DNA of 41,580 nt, taken from assembly GCA_018065465.1 (NCBI GenBank), contig JAGHTC010000001.1, positions 1 through 41,580 of the forward strand, in the 5' to 3' direction. Below the pieces are notes generated by a model, which made no database searches, had not been told where the DNA came from, and was given only the letters and a program-made list of their open reading frames with translations. Shown one piece after another: positions 1 through 7,081 of the stretch (positions are counted from its first letter, which is position 1; every line of letters begins with the position of its first letter). Made by a program: the position numbers and the translations under genes. Source of the stretch: Candidatus Ruminococcus equi (GTDB lineage Bacteria > Bacillota > Clostridia > Oscillospirales > Acutalibacteraceae).

Positions 1-28
1 CAAATACACCGATGGGTGAATTGTTCAT
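1..28 (-). CDS. murI: Glutamate racemase, N-terminal fragment (cut by window edge)
   Basis: Only the first nine codons are inside the window. Read on the minus strand they give MNNSPIGVF, the opening of glutamate racemases, which typically start with a short tail followed by PIGVFDSG. A strong ribosome site (GGAGG, complement of 36-40) lies 7 bases before the ATG at 28-26, and a good promoter lies further upstream. The enzyme converts L- to D-glutamate for peptidoglycan. The call rests on nine residues plus the start signals, so it is tentative; sequence left of the window would settle it. Confidence 0.5.
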
Positions 29-63
29 TAGTTTTCCTCCAATAAACTTGCATATACACACTT

Positions 64-92
64 ATAATATCACATTGTGCGTCATCTTTCAA
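64..92 (-). promoter_or_regulatory. Sigma-A promoter for the murI-like gene
   Basis: On the minus strand, -35 TTGAAA (92-87) and -10 TATTAT (69-64) are separated by exactly 17 bases. They point at the partial murI gene. This promoter is divergent from the one at 105-133. Confidence 0.55.
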
Positions 93-104
93 GAGTAAAA
101 ACCT

Positions 105-133
105 TTGACAAAAATACTTATTCAATGTATAAT
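105..133 (+). promoter_or_regulatory. Consensus sigma-A promoter for the 292-aa-frame hypothetical gene
   Basis: A perfect TTGACA (105-110) and a perfect TATAAT (128-133) are separated by 17 bases, so transcription should start near 140. This rules out the upstream in-frame start at 77 and puts the true start at 155 or 164. Confidence 0.75.
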
Positions 134-163
134 TACTATGATTATACGAGAGGAATGATTTTT

Positions 164-955
164 TTGTTAAACAAAGCATTTAATATTATCTGCGATAAAG
201 TAGAAGAAGCACTTTCACCGCAAGGCTTTACAAGAGCAAAGGCAAATTCAACCGACTCTAATGAAATGGTTGCTCTTTTTGTCAGTGAAAATGTTGCTTA
301 CTCCGTTGTTTACTATAAGGACAAACAGCATTTTGTTATGCGTACAAGCGCTATGACCGACGACGGTCCCGACAACGATTGGAAAACACTCGCTACCTGG
401 ATGTTTGACCCAAACACCGATACCGAGCGTGAGGCTTCATCTATCGGAAACGATTTTTGTGATGTTGTATCTGCTCCCGTTGCCGTAAAAAGAATGAAAC
501 AGCAGACCAAAAAGAAAAAGAAAAGTGAAGACGAGGGCAATAATCCCCCCGTATTCCTTGCAAATAGAATGGTCACACTTTTCCCTGAACTTAAAGAAGA
601 AATTACATTTGAAGAAAACGGTTACTATCCTTTCAGGGGAGCAACTTTTGCAAAAGAGCATATCGTCCCGAAGGTAAATACTCTTGTAACAAGAGGAAAC
701 AAAAACGATATTCAAAAACTTGTTTCCATACTCAACGCACAGTATGTAAACGGTGATATGGATACTCGCTCGATTATCACTATAGTAATTCTCAATTCTG
801 TTGATGATGACAAAGTTGATGTGCTGAAAGAATTTATGTCTGACGATTTGAAAAAGGCAAGTGAATGTGCAAGAAAGTTCAAAGGAAAGACAGTAAAGCC
901 CGAAAAGGTTAAAAAGCAAAAGCAAACAATGGCTCAGCGTTTGGGCGGAAAATAA
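164..955 (+). CDS. Conserved hypothetical protein of unknown function
   Basis: I do not recognise the family. The frame is open from 77, but the consensus promoter at 105-133 makes that start impossible. An SD-like GAGAGGA at 147-153 fits a TTG start at 164 (about 10 bases away); the ATG at 155 lies almost on top of it. The product is about 263 residues with no signal peptide or membrane segment, so it is probably cytoplasmic. It has a compact N-terminal half (NKAFNIICDKVEEAL, then a VAYSVVYYKDKQHFV strand pattern), a lysine run KKKKKSED near the middle, and a basic tail rich in K and Q ending LGGK. A hairpin terminator at 995-1029 closes the unit. Function is unknown. Confidence 0.75.
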   Translation: MLNKAFNIICDKVEEALSPQGFTRAKANSTDSNEMVALFVSENVAYSVVYYKDKQHFVMRTSAMTDDGPDNDWKTLATWMFDPNTDTEREASSIGNDFCDVVSAPVAVKRMKQQTKKKKKSEDEGNNPPVFLANRMVTLFPELKEEITFEENGYYPFRGATFAKEHIVPKVNTLVTRGNKNDIQKLVSILNAQYVNGDMDTRSIITIVILNSVDDDKVDVLKEFMSDDLKKASECARKFKGKTVKPEKVKKQKQTMAQRLGGK

Positions 956-994
956 AATATTTTCCTTTAATTCGGTACCGGATACCGACAAGGT

Positions 995-1029
995 AAAAAA
1001 CAACGCCTTGTCTATGACAGGCGTTTTTT
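995..1029 (+). terminator. Rho-independent terminator between the hypothetical gene and pyrR
   Basis: AACGCCTTGTC pairs with GACAGGCGTT across a 3-base loop and is followed by a T run (1024-1029). It ends just before the pyrR ribosome site, so it could act either as the upstream gene's terminator or as an attenuator for pyrR. I see no clear PyrR-binding loop. Confidence 0.75.
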
Positions 1030-1045
1030 GATTGGAGTTGTTCTT

Positions 1046-1585
1046 TTGAAGTTCAAAGCTAAGTTGCTTTCCGAAGCGGACATAGACAGAATGCTTACCC
1101 GTATGGCACACCAGATTATCGAGAAAAATCACGGCGTAGAGAATCTTTGCCTTATCGGGATAAAAAACCGCGGAGTACCTATTGCCGAAAGGTTAAGCGA
1201 GAATATCCGCAAAATTGAAGATAAAAAAATCGAAGTCGGTGAACTTGATATCACTCTTTACCGTGATGATATTTCACAAATTTCCGATATGCCTACCGTT
1301 AATTCTTCAAAAATTGATTTTCCGATAGAAGGTAAAACGGTTGTACTTGTTGATGATGTTATCTTCACAGGCAGAACCGCACGCGCGGCTCTTGACGCGG
1401 TAATTAAACTGGGCAGGCCGGCGAAAATACAACTTTGTGTTCTTATTGACCGCGGGCACAGCGAACTGCCGATAAAAGCAAATTTCGTCGGAAAGAATAT
1501 ACCGACTTCACTCGATGAACTTGTAGCAGTAAGGCTTACGGAGAGCGACGGCGAAAATTCAGTATGTATTTTTGAAAAAGAGTAA
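1046..1585 (+). CDS. pyrR: PyrR-type bifunctional pyrimidine regulator / uracil phosphoribosyltransferase
   Basis: This is a PyrR family protein of 179 residues, the usual length. These proteins bind UMP/UTP and attenuate pyrimidine mRNAs; many also make UMP from uracil and PRPP. The PRPP loop is clear at residues 99-111 (VVLVDDVIFTGRT). Other family features are IKNRGVPIAERL near 39-50 and IDRGHSELPI near 134-143. I place the start at the TTG at 1046, which has GGAG at 1034-1037. The frame is open from a TTG at 1028, but that lies in the terminator T run and has no ribosome site. No pyrimidine biosynthesis genes follow, so any regulation would act in trans on a pyr operon elsewhere. Confidence 0.9.
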   Translation: MKFKAKLLSEADIDRMLTRMAHQIIEKNHGVENLCLIGIKNRGVPIAERLSENIRKIEDKKIEVGELDITLYRDDISQISDMPTVNSSKIDFPIEGKTVVLVDDVIFTGRTARAALDAVIKLGRPAKIQLCVLIDRGHSELPIKANFVGKNIPTSLDELVAVRLTESDGENSVCIFEKE

Positions 1586-1601
1586 ATTTTGAGGTTATGC
1601 A

Positions 1602-2117
1602 ATGGACGAAAAAAAGAAAAATCTTGAATACATTTCTCTGAATATAGAAGATAACGCAAATAAAAAACGCAGGAAGAAAAAAAGTAAAAAAACAAGTGAG
1701 TACGAAGGCGAACTTATCAATCCGACAGTTATAAAACGGGAAGAGAATAAAAACGGATTTGAAAACTACAACAACAATCACCTGGAGAATGTTGACTATG
1801 TTATAGGAGTTGATGACCACCCGGGAGAAAAAAAGAAAAAAGACGGAGCAATATTCGGATATGCCGCTTTGATTCTCGGTATACTCGGTGCTGTCGGCGG
1901 AACTTTTCCGTATTTCCAGTATTTTGCACCGCTTTTTGCTGTGTTAGGTATTATTTTCGGTGCGATATCAAGAAAAATGTCGGCTGAAAAATTCGGCAAA
2001 CCGTCAAGGATTGCGTCTTTGGGACTTGCTTTCGGAATTGTGGGCGTTTGCCTTTCTATCCTCGGAATCCTCTGCGTGAGATTTTGCGGAAATATGCTTT
2101 GTGTTTTGTTTTATTAA
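1602..2117 (+). CDS. Small membrane protein with DUF4190-like C-terminal region
   Basis: The 171-residue protein has a hydrophilic, very basic first half (KKRRKKKSKK at 21-30, KKKK at 77-80) and three hydrophobic segments at about 82-101, 105-123 and 137-159. The glycine-rich pattern GYAALILGILGAVGG, then LGLAFGIVGVCLSILGIL, is typical of DUF4190, a domain of unknown function common in Firmicute membrane proteins. It starts 16 bases after pyrR and is probably cotranscribed with it. A strong hairpin terminator follows. No catalytic motif is visible and the role is unknown. Confidence 0.8.
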   Translation: MDEKKKNLEYISLNIEDNANKKRRKKKSKKTSEYEGELINPTVIKREENKNGFENYNNNHLENVDYVIGVDDHPGEKKKKDGAIFGYAALILGILGAVGGTFPYFQYFAPLFAVLGIIFGAISRKMSAEKFGKPSRIASLGLAFGIVGVCLSILGILCVRFCGNMLCVLFY

Positions 2118-2137
2118 TATAAAATAAGGTTTTAAAT

Positions 2138-2180
2138 TAAAACGGACGGTGAGTTATCTTTCACCGTCCGCGTTTTATTA
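2138..2180. terminator. Bidirectional terminator between convergent genes
   Basis: ACGGACGGTGA pairs with TCACCGTCCG in a long stem with an A-rich left flank and T-rich right flank. It lies between the DUF4190-like gene (plus) and the last gene of the exopolysaccharide control operon (minus), so it can serve both. Confidence 0.8.
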
Positions 2181-3593
2181 TTTGTTTTCAAAATGCTTAT
2201 GTTCGCTTTTGTATTTGCCGTAACTGTATTCGTAGTTGTAACTTCCGTAGTTGCCGAATTTTCCCGATATAGTTCCGTTTAAAATATATCCGAGCAAGTC
2301 GACACCGTTTGAAAGCAGTGTGCTGACTGCATTTTTGATTTTCGAAGTCCTTACGCCGTCTTGCATAATAACGAAAAGTGCGGTATCGCTTACCTGTGCC
2401 ATTACCATTGCATCAGATACAAGTCCGCAAGGCGGAGTATCTATGAGAATGATATCATAGTCATTTCTTACGCTGTTAATGATGCTTTTCATATTTTCTA
2501 CGCTGAGCATACTGTACAAGGACTTTTCGCGAGAGAAAGACAGTACCGAGATATTTATGCCATCGAGGCGGTTGATTACGTAACTGTTGCTTCCGGTTTG
2601 TGCGTCCAGTTTTAACAGGTTGCGTATACCCGAATTTCGAATATCGCCGTCGATAACAAGGACTCTGTTAGAACTTTCTGCCAACGATATTGCAATATTT
2701 ATACAGGTTGTGGTTTTACCTTCTCCGGGGGCTGTACTCGTTACCATAATAACTTTTTTATCTTTGCCGACAGAATGCAATATGGTATTTTTCAAAAGCC
2801 TCATTGACTCAAGGAAATTTGCGCCTATCCGCGGATTGTTTATCAGCAGAGAAGTATTTGCGGTATTTGAGTATTTCTTGAATGTTACCAAAGGCAAAGT
2901 ACCGATTACTTCTCCGCCTAAATTGTTTTTGACATCATCCGGAGTTCTTATCGTTTCACGGAAAATCATATAGGCAAATATCCATATTATGCCGATAATC
3001 AGTCCCAAAAATCCGCCTTTGAATATCTTGCTTTTATACTCACCTTCGTTGGTCGGTTTTGTCGGAAATTCAGGTTCGGTAATCATAGTGAGTTTTATGT
3101 TTCCTATTGTATATATTGCAATTTCCGGGAAGTTGTTTATCGCTGATATAAGTACATCATATGTCGCCTGTGGGTCATAGCCTTTCGCACTTAATGTGAA
3201 CATATTTGTGTTGTTAACACTTGATGCAGAAAGAACAGCGGGAAGTTCTGTAACCCCCAAATCACCGCATATCTTGTTTTGAAGAATGTTTGTCTTCAAA
3301 ATATACGGGAAAGTATTTGAAAGTTCTTTTGCAAAGTTTTTGTCATCGGTAGATGTTAACTCGGAATATGTATCGGTTGAATTTATCGTAAATGTCGCGG
3401 AAACCTTGTATTTCGGCTGATAGGTGATAATTGATTTGAGCGAAAGGCCGATAGCACCGATAAGCACCAAAGCAAGAACCAGCCACCAGAATTTTACAAA
3501 TCCTCTGACTAAATCGCTGAAATAAAAGACCGTGCTTCTTTTCGGCGTTTGTTCTGTTTTTGTTTTTGAAGAATGGGAATATAAATTATTCAT
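2178..3593 (-). CDS. Wzz-type chain-length domain fused to BY-kinase (CapAB/CpsCD-like)
   Basis: This 471-residue protein joins a polysaccharide co-polymerase to a bacterial tyrosine autokinase, the one-chain arrangement known from proteobacterial Wzc. The Wzz part is framed by membrane segments at about 35-54 and 191-211. The kinase has Walker A TAPGEGKTTT (287-296), Walker A' VLVIDGDIR (311-319) and Walker B IILIDTPP (381-388). A tyrosine cluster near the C-terminus (Y449, 452, 454, 456, 458, 461) is the expected autophosphorylation site. It is the last gene of the minus-strand operon, 23 bases after a second Wzz/kinase fusion. It should work with the CpsB-type phosphatase at 6049-6771 to control polymer length and export. 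Confidence 0.9.
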   Translation of the reverse strand: MNNLYSHSSKTKTEQTPKRSTVFYFSDLVRGFVKFWWLVLALVLIGAIGLSLKSIITYQPKYKVSATFTINSTDTYSELTSTDDKNFAKELSNTFPYILKTNILQNKICGDLGVTELPAVLSASSVNNTNMFTLSAKGYDPQATYDVLISAINNFPEIAIYTIGNIKLTMITEPEFPTKPTNEGEYKSKIFKGGFLGLIIGIIWIFAYMIFRETIRTPDDVKNNLGGEVIGTLPLVTFKKYSNTANTSLLINNPRIGANFLESMRLLKNTILHSVGKDKKVIMVTSTAPGEGKTTTCINIAISLAESSNRVLVIDGDIRNSGIRNLLKLDAQTGSNSYVINRLDGINISVLSFSREKSLYSMLSVENMKSIINSVRNDYDIILIDTPPCGLVSDAMVMAQVSDTALFVIMQDGVRTSKIKNAVSTLLSNGVDLLGYILNGTISGKFGNYGSYNYEYSYGKYKSEHKHFENK

Positions 3594-3616
3594 AGTTTCT
3601 TCCTATCTCATAAAAG

Positions 3617-5200
3617 TTAATCGTTATTTTTATCGTCTGACTCGGTATCTTTATCAGTAGAATAATTGGTTATTTTTTTACGGGTATATCCGCCTTTTGA
3701 ACTGCCGGTATTTCCATAGCCGCCATAGCCGCCATAGCCGCCGTAGCCACCATAGCCACCATAACCGCCGTAGCCACCATAACCACTATAACCACCGTAG
3801 CCATAGTAACCTTTGTGCTTTGAGTGAACACCGCTTTCGTCTGCGCCTGACTGACCGAACCAAGAAAAATCGGAGTATATATCGTTGAGCACGCAACCTG
3901 TAAGTTTACCGCCGACACTCTCGATGTTTACAAGAGCATTGTTGATTGATTTAGCAGAGGAAACATCGGTTCTTATAACAAGCAAGGTTCCGTCAACAAC
4001 GGGAAGAATATCTGTTATGGACATATCGACATTCATCGGTATTGTATCAATAATAATGAAATCGACTTTATCAATATAGAAGTCAATGATTTTTTTGATA
4101 TCTTTTGCTTCAATGTTCTTTTTGAGTTTCGGACTTGACTTTGTATTTGACAAAAGGAACAGTTCTTTTGATTTCAGTTTACATATTCTGAAATTGTCAA
4201 CTTTGCCACTGTTGATTAGTTCGTTCAGATTGGGTATATTGGCATCTTTACAGTCGAAAATCTTATATACAGAAGGCTTTTTGATATCCAAATCCAACAA
4301 AAGAACTTTGTTGCCTCTGTTCGCAAGTGACAATGCAAGGTTAGCGGAAACCGTGGTTTTACCTTCGTTCTCGTTAACAGATGTAACAACAAAAACTTTT
4401 TCGCCCTTCATACGCTTTCTGTATTCCAGTTTTGAGGCAATTTTCTGAAAACTTTCTATAAAGATGAGATTTACCTGTGTTACTTTGCTGATAATAAGAC
4501 CGGATTTGCTACCGGATGAAAAGAAAGATTTCCTTCCTTTATTCTGATGCGGTATAGTACCGACAAGGTCAGAATCAACAAGGTCGTAGAAAGACTTTTC
4601 ACTTTTTACGGTACTTCTCATAACTGACAGAAGAACAATCAGCAACAGAGCAATTGCGGCACTGATGACAGCAACTTTTACCAGAAGTGAAAAAGAAATA
4701 TGGTTTGCGCGGCTTGTTGCCATTGACGGCGTTTGTAAAACATTGATAACCGCATCGGAAAAAATACTTTGCGTTATTTCGGGATATACTTTCAAAACAC
4801 CTTTTAAGAGCATAAATGATTTTTGCGGTGAATCCGAAGAAACTGTCAGTTGTATGAAGTTTGTATTTGTAAGGACCTTTGCACTTATTGTGGCGTCGAA
4901 TTTGTCAAAACCCGAGATTTCGGCTGCCTTTGTTTTCATAGAAGGCTGTACAAATACCTGTGTATAGATTTCTGCAATTTCTTTTGACCTTGTCAGGTTG
5001 AGGTATGTTGAATCGGTACTGTCTTTTACCTGAACATTGAGTATGGCTTCACTTTCGTATTTTGGAGTAATTACAGTATGATATGCGATATAACATCCCA
5101 TAACACCGATAAGCATACAAAGAAGTACCATAAGCAGGTTTTGCACAATATCTTTAATGAGAATACGCAGGTTAAAATTAATTGAATTTTTACTGTTCAT
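3617..5200 (-). CDS. Second Wzz/BY-kinase fusion with a Gly-Gly-Tyr repeat tail
   Basis: A paralogue of the next gene, 527 residues long. Membrane segments lie at about 21-42 and 170-194 around a Wzz-like extracellular part. The kinase half has Walker A SVNENEGKTT (274-283), Walker A' LLLDLDIKKP (300-309) and Walker B FIIIDTIP (381-388). The final motif reads DTIP where DTPP is usual. Instead of the ordinary short tyrosine cluster, residues 465-496 hold about ten GGY units with 12 tyrosines, followed by a Lys/Asp-rich end. Two such fusions in tandem may form a hetero-oligomer or include one chiefly serving as substrate; the sequence cannot say which. Confidence 0.88.
   Translation of the reverse strand: MNSKNSINFNLRILIKDIVQNLLMVLLCMLIGVMGCYIAYHTVITPKYESEAILNVQVKDSTDSTYLNLTRSKEIAEIYTQVFVQPSMKTKAAEISGFDKFDATISAKVLTNTNFIQLTVSSDSPQKSFMLLKGVLKVYPEITQSIFSDAVINVLQTPSMATSRANHISFSLLVKVAVISAAIALLLIVLLSVMRSTVKSEKSFYDLVDSDLVGTIPHQNKGRKSFFSSGSKSGLIISKVTQVNLIFIESFQKIASKLEYRKRMKGEKVFVVTSVNENEGKTTVSANLALSLANRGNKVLLLDLDIKKPSVYKIFDCKDANIPNLNELINSGKVDNFRICKLKSKELFLLSNTKSSPKLKKNIEAKDIKKIIDFYIDKVDFIIIDTIPMNVDMSITDILPVVDGTLLVIRTDVSSAKSINNALVNIESVGGKLTGCVLNDIYSDFSWFGQSGADESGVHSKHKGYYGYGGYSGYGGYGGYGGYGGYGGYGGYGGYGNTGSSKGGYTRKKITNYSTDKDTESDDKNND
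3713..3808 (-). repeat. In-frame 9-bp tandem repeat encoding (GGY)n
   Basis: On the plus strand this reads as repeated nine-base units such as CCGCCATAG and CCGTAGCCA, slightly diverged at third positions. Each unit encodes Gly-Gly-Tyr. Gain or loss of a unit would keep the frame and change only the number of tyrosines in the kinase tail. Confidence 0.85.
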
Positions 5201-5202
5201 AA

Positions 5203-6021
5203 TTATTCATCCACATTCATAATAAGAATTGAGTGTCCCGTTCTGCCCTGTTTATCTGTTGCGTAATAGTGTGCTTGATAAACGCCGGGTTGGTTGATAT
5301 TGATATCACTTTCCACAGTGACATCAAGGTCGGTTCGGTCGCCTTGGTAAGTATATACTCCGTCAATATAGTTATTGACATTTATTTTTTGCCCTACCTT
5401 TGTGTACAGCACATAAGTTGAAAGCTTTATAATAGGAGCATAAAGACTTCGCTCCTCAACGGTAACGGGAAATTCTCTTATAGTGGTGTCGCCAACGCTG
5501 TTGGTAACCCGAAGTGAAATTGTATAGTTGCCTATTGTTTTATCTTTAAAGTCACTTGATGTTACGATAATGTTGTTGCTTATGTCACCATCCAAGACAT
5601 CGGTTGCGGTAATATAGTCCATGAGTTTGACATTTTGCAGTTGAGAAAAGCACAACGAATCTTTGAGCCATATTCTTGTAGGTACATAGTCTGTATAAGT
5701 AACCTGCCTGAAAGCCGATGAAACATGGTTATCACTGTCACATACGGTATATGTTACCTTACAGGTTGCTCCGGAAATAAAGCGCGATATGGATTCAACT
5801 ATGATTTTATCGGTGATGTCGCCGTCTTTTTCATCGTATGCGGTTACGCCTTCTAAAAGTTTTGATTCATCATCTTTAACGCTTAACTCTATACTGTCAC
5901 TTTCTACTGTGATTTTCGGAATAGTATTATCGTTTGATAAACTTGAAACAGCAAATACTACGCCGAAAACGACAAAGGTTATGCAAAAAAGAATAATGAT
6001 ACTCATCTTAAATAGTTTCAT
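5203..6021 (-). CDS. Membrane-anchored protein with three Ig-like (DUF5011-type) domains
   Basis: The protein has 272 residues. A hydrophobic segment at 7-28 is a signal anchor; the rest should be outside the cell. Three beta-rich repeats follow at about 34-110, 115-188 and 195-271. The first two carry the DUF5011 hallmark (AYDEKDGDITDKI at 61-73; ATDVLDGDISNNI at 139-151) and each ends in a strand pattern like YTVCDSDNHVSSAFRQVTY. There is no LPxTG motif. It lies 2 bases from the Wzz/kinase gene in the same operon, so it probably helps assemble, bind or anchor the polysaccharide. No enzyme motif is visible. Confidence 0.8.
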   Translation of the reverse strand: MKLFKMSIIILFCITFVVFGVVFAVSSLSNDNTIPKITVESDSIELSVKDDESKLLEGVTAYDEKDGDITDKIIVESISRFISGATCKVTYTVCDSDNHVSSAFRQVTYTDYVPTRIWLKDSLCFSQLQNVKLMDYITATDVLDGDISNNIIVTSSDFKDKTIGNYTISLRVTNSVGDTTIREFPVTVEERSLYAPIIKLSTYVLYTKVGQKINVNNYIDGVYTYQGDRTDLDVTVESDININQPGVYQAHYYATDKQGRTGHSILIMNVDE

Positions 6022-6048
6022 AAATTTCTCCTGACATCAGGGATAACC

Positions 6049-6771
6049 CTAAATTTTTTCTCCTTTTATTATTGACTGAGGATTTTTCATCAGCAATATA
6101 TCTGCCGTGTCTATGGAAAACATTGTGCTGATGTATTCGTGAACCGAGGATAAATCGGTTGTTCTGACAAAAGGCGAGTGAGCATCGGAAGCAACAATGT
6201 CGGCTAATTGAGCATCTATCATCCACATAGCGGTATCGTATGCAGACCTTTTATCATATCCTAAAATTGATGTGGAGTTGAGTTGCAACAGTGCTCCTCT
6301 TTCTTTTAGCAAAAACGCATTATCTTTTTTTGAATAAATGCATCTGTATCTTTCGGGATGAGCAATTATCGGTATATATCCGTTCGAAATGAGTTCATCG
6401 ATGCTTTGCAAAATATATGAAAAATCCTCGTGAAAATCAAATTCAGTCAGTACATAGGATGTTTTGTTGATTGTGAGATTTCTTTTGGAATGAAGGCTAT
6501 CGACAGTCGACTCTTCAAAAAACACTTCTTCGCCCATATACAGTTTTATCGGGATATTATTTTCCTCTATTGCCTGACAAAGCAGAGAAAAAGCTTCTTG
6601 CTTATTTTCAAGGGTAACTTTTTCTTTGTTGATATAGAAACTGCTGTGCGGTGTTGCAACTATTTCTTTTGTACCGCCCATAGCGGCGATTTTGAGCATT
6701 TTTACGCTGTCGTCTATACTGCCCGAACCGTCGTCAACACACGGCAAAATGTGACAATGAATATCTACCAT
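6049..6771 (-). CDS. PHP-type protein-tyrosine phosphatase, CpsB/YwqE family
   Basis: A 240-residue metal-dependent tyrosine phosphatase of the PHP family. Such enzymes dephosphorylate the BY-kinase tail and so reset capsule assembly. Metal-binding motifs are in place: DIHCHILPCVDDG (3-15), ATPHS (39-43), E81, AHPERY (137-142) and SDAHSP (195-200). The ATG at 6771 has GGAG 5 bases upstream; a GTG two codons earlier is also in frame but less likely. It is the first gene of the minus-strand operon and follows a consensus promoter at 6869-6841. The substrates are most likely the two kinases downstream. Confidence 0.92.
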   Translation of the reverse strand: MVDIHCHILPCVDDGSGSIDDSVKMLKIAAMGGTKEIVATPHSSFYINKEKVTLENKQEAFSLLCQAIEENNIPIKLYMGEEVFFEESTVDSLHSKRNLTINKTSYVLTEFDFHEDFSYILQSIDELISNGYIPIIAHPERYRCIYSKKDNAFLLKERGALLQLNSTSILGYDKRSAYDTAMWMIDAQLADIVASDAHSPFVRTTDLSSVHEYISTMFSIDTADILLMKNPQSIIKGEKI

Positions 6772-6840
6772 AAGCACTCCGTAATAAAAAAGAAACGGTA
6801 AATTTGGTTTACAAAATACAATACACCATTATTCCATTTT

Positions 6841-6869
6841 ATTATATTATGAAAAACAAATTAAGTCAA
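6841..6869 (-). promoter_or_regulatory. Sigma-A promoter for the CpsB/kinase operon
   Basis: On the minus strand, TTGACT (6869-6864) and TATAAT (6846-6841) are spaced by 17 bases. It lies about 70 bases before the phosphatase start. The 310-base divergent gap 6772-7081 holds this promoter, the opposite one at 6970-6998 and AT-rich DNA, with no other gene that I can see. Confidence 0.75.
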
Positions 6870-6969
6870 TAATAACCTAGAGAATATTGTTGTATTTAAT
6901 AACATATCTGTTATAAATTTGTATATTTCTACAAAAAGAAAGATTATTGAATAAAAAAGCCGAATTTTA

Positions 6970-6998
6970 TTGCCTTTTTCTATTTCTTGTGTTATAAT
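6970..6998 (+). promoter_or_regulatory. Sigma-A promoter for the polysaccharide cluster
   Basis: TTGCCT (6970-6975) and TATAAT (6993-6998) are spaced by 17 bases. The leader to the ugd start at 7082 is about 75 bases, with GGAGG just before the ATG. I found no terminator or riboswitch-like structure in the leader. Confidence 0.7.
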
Positions 6999-7081
6999 GT
7001 TTTAGATTGTATAGATATAGTGGATAATTATGGAATTTTAGTGCAATTTAAAAAATTTTTTCTGCATTTGGAGGAATTGTT

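Noticed and set aside
961..1045. PyrR-responsive attenuator before pyrR
   Set aside because: A terminator is present, but I could not find an antiterminator or a PyrR-binding loop, so it is listed only as a terminator.
437..1132. 231-residue minus-strand open frame
   Set aside because: It overlaps two convincing plus-strand genes and a terminator, has no ribosome site and has the composition of an antisense shadow.
3713..3808. Regular repeats resembling a small CRISPR array
   Set aside because: The period is 9 bases with no spacers, and the repeats are in frame within the kinase gene as GGY codons.
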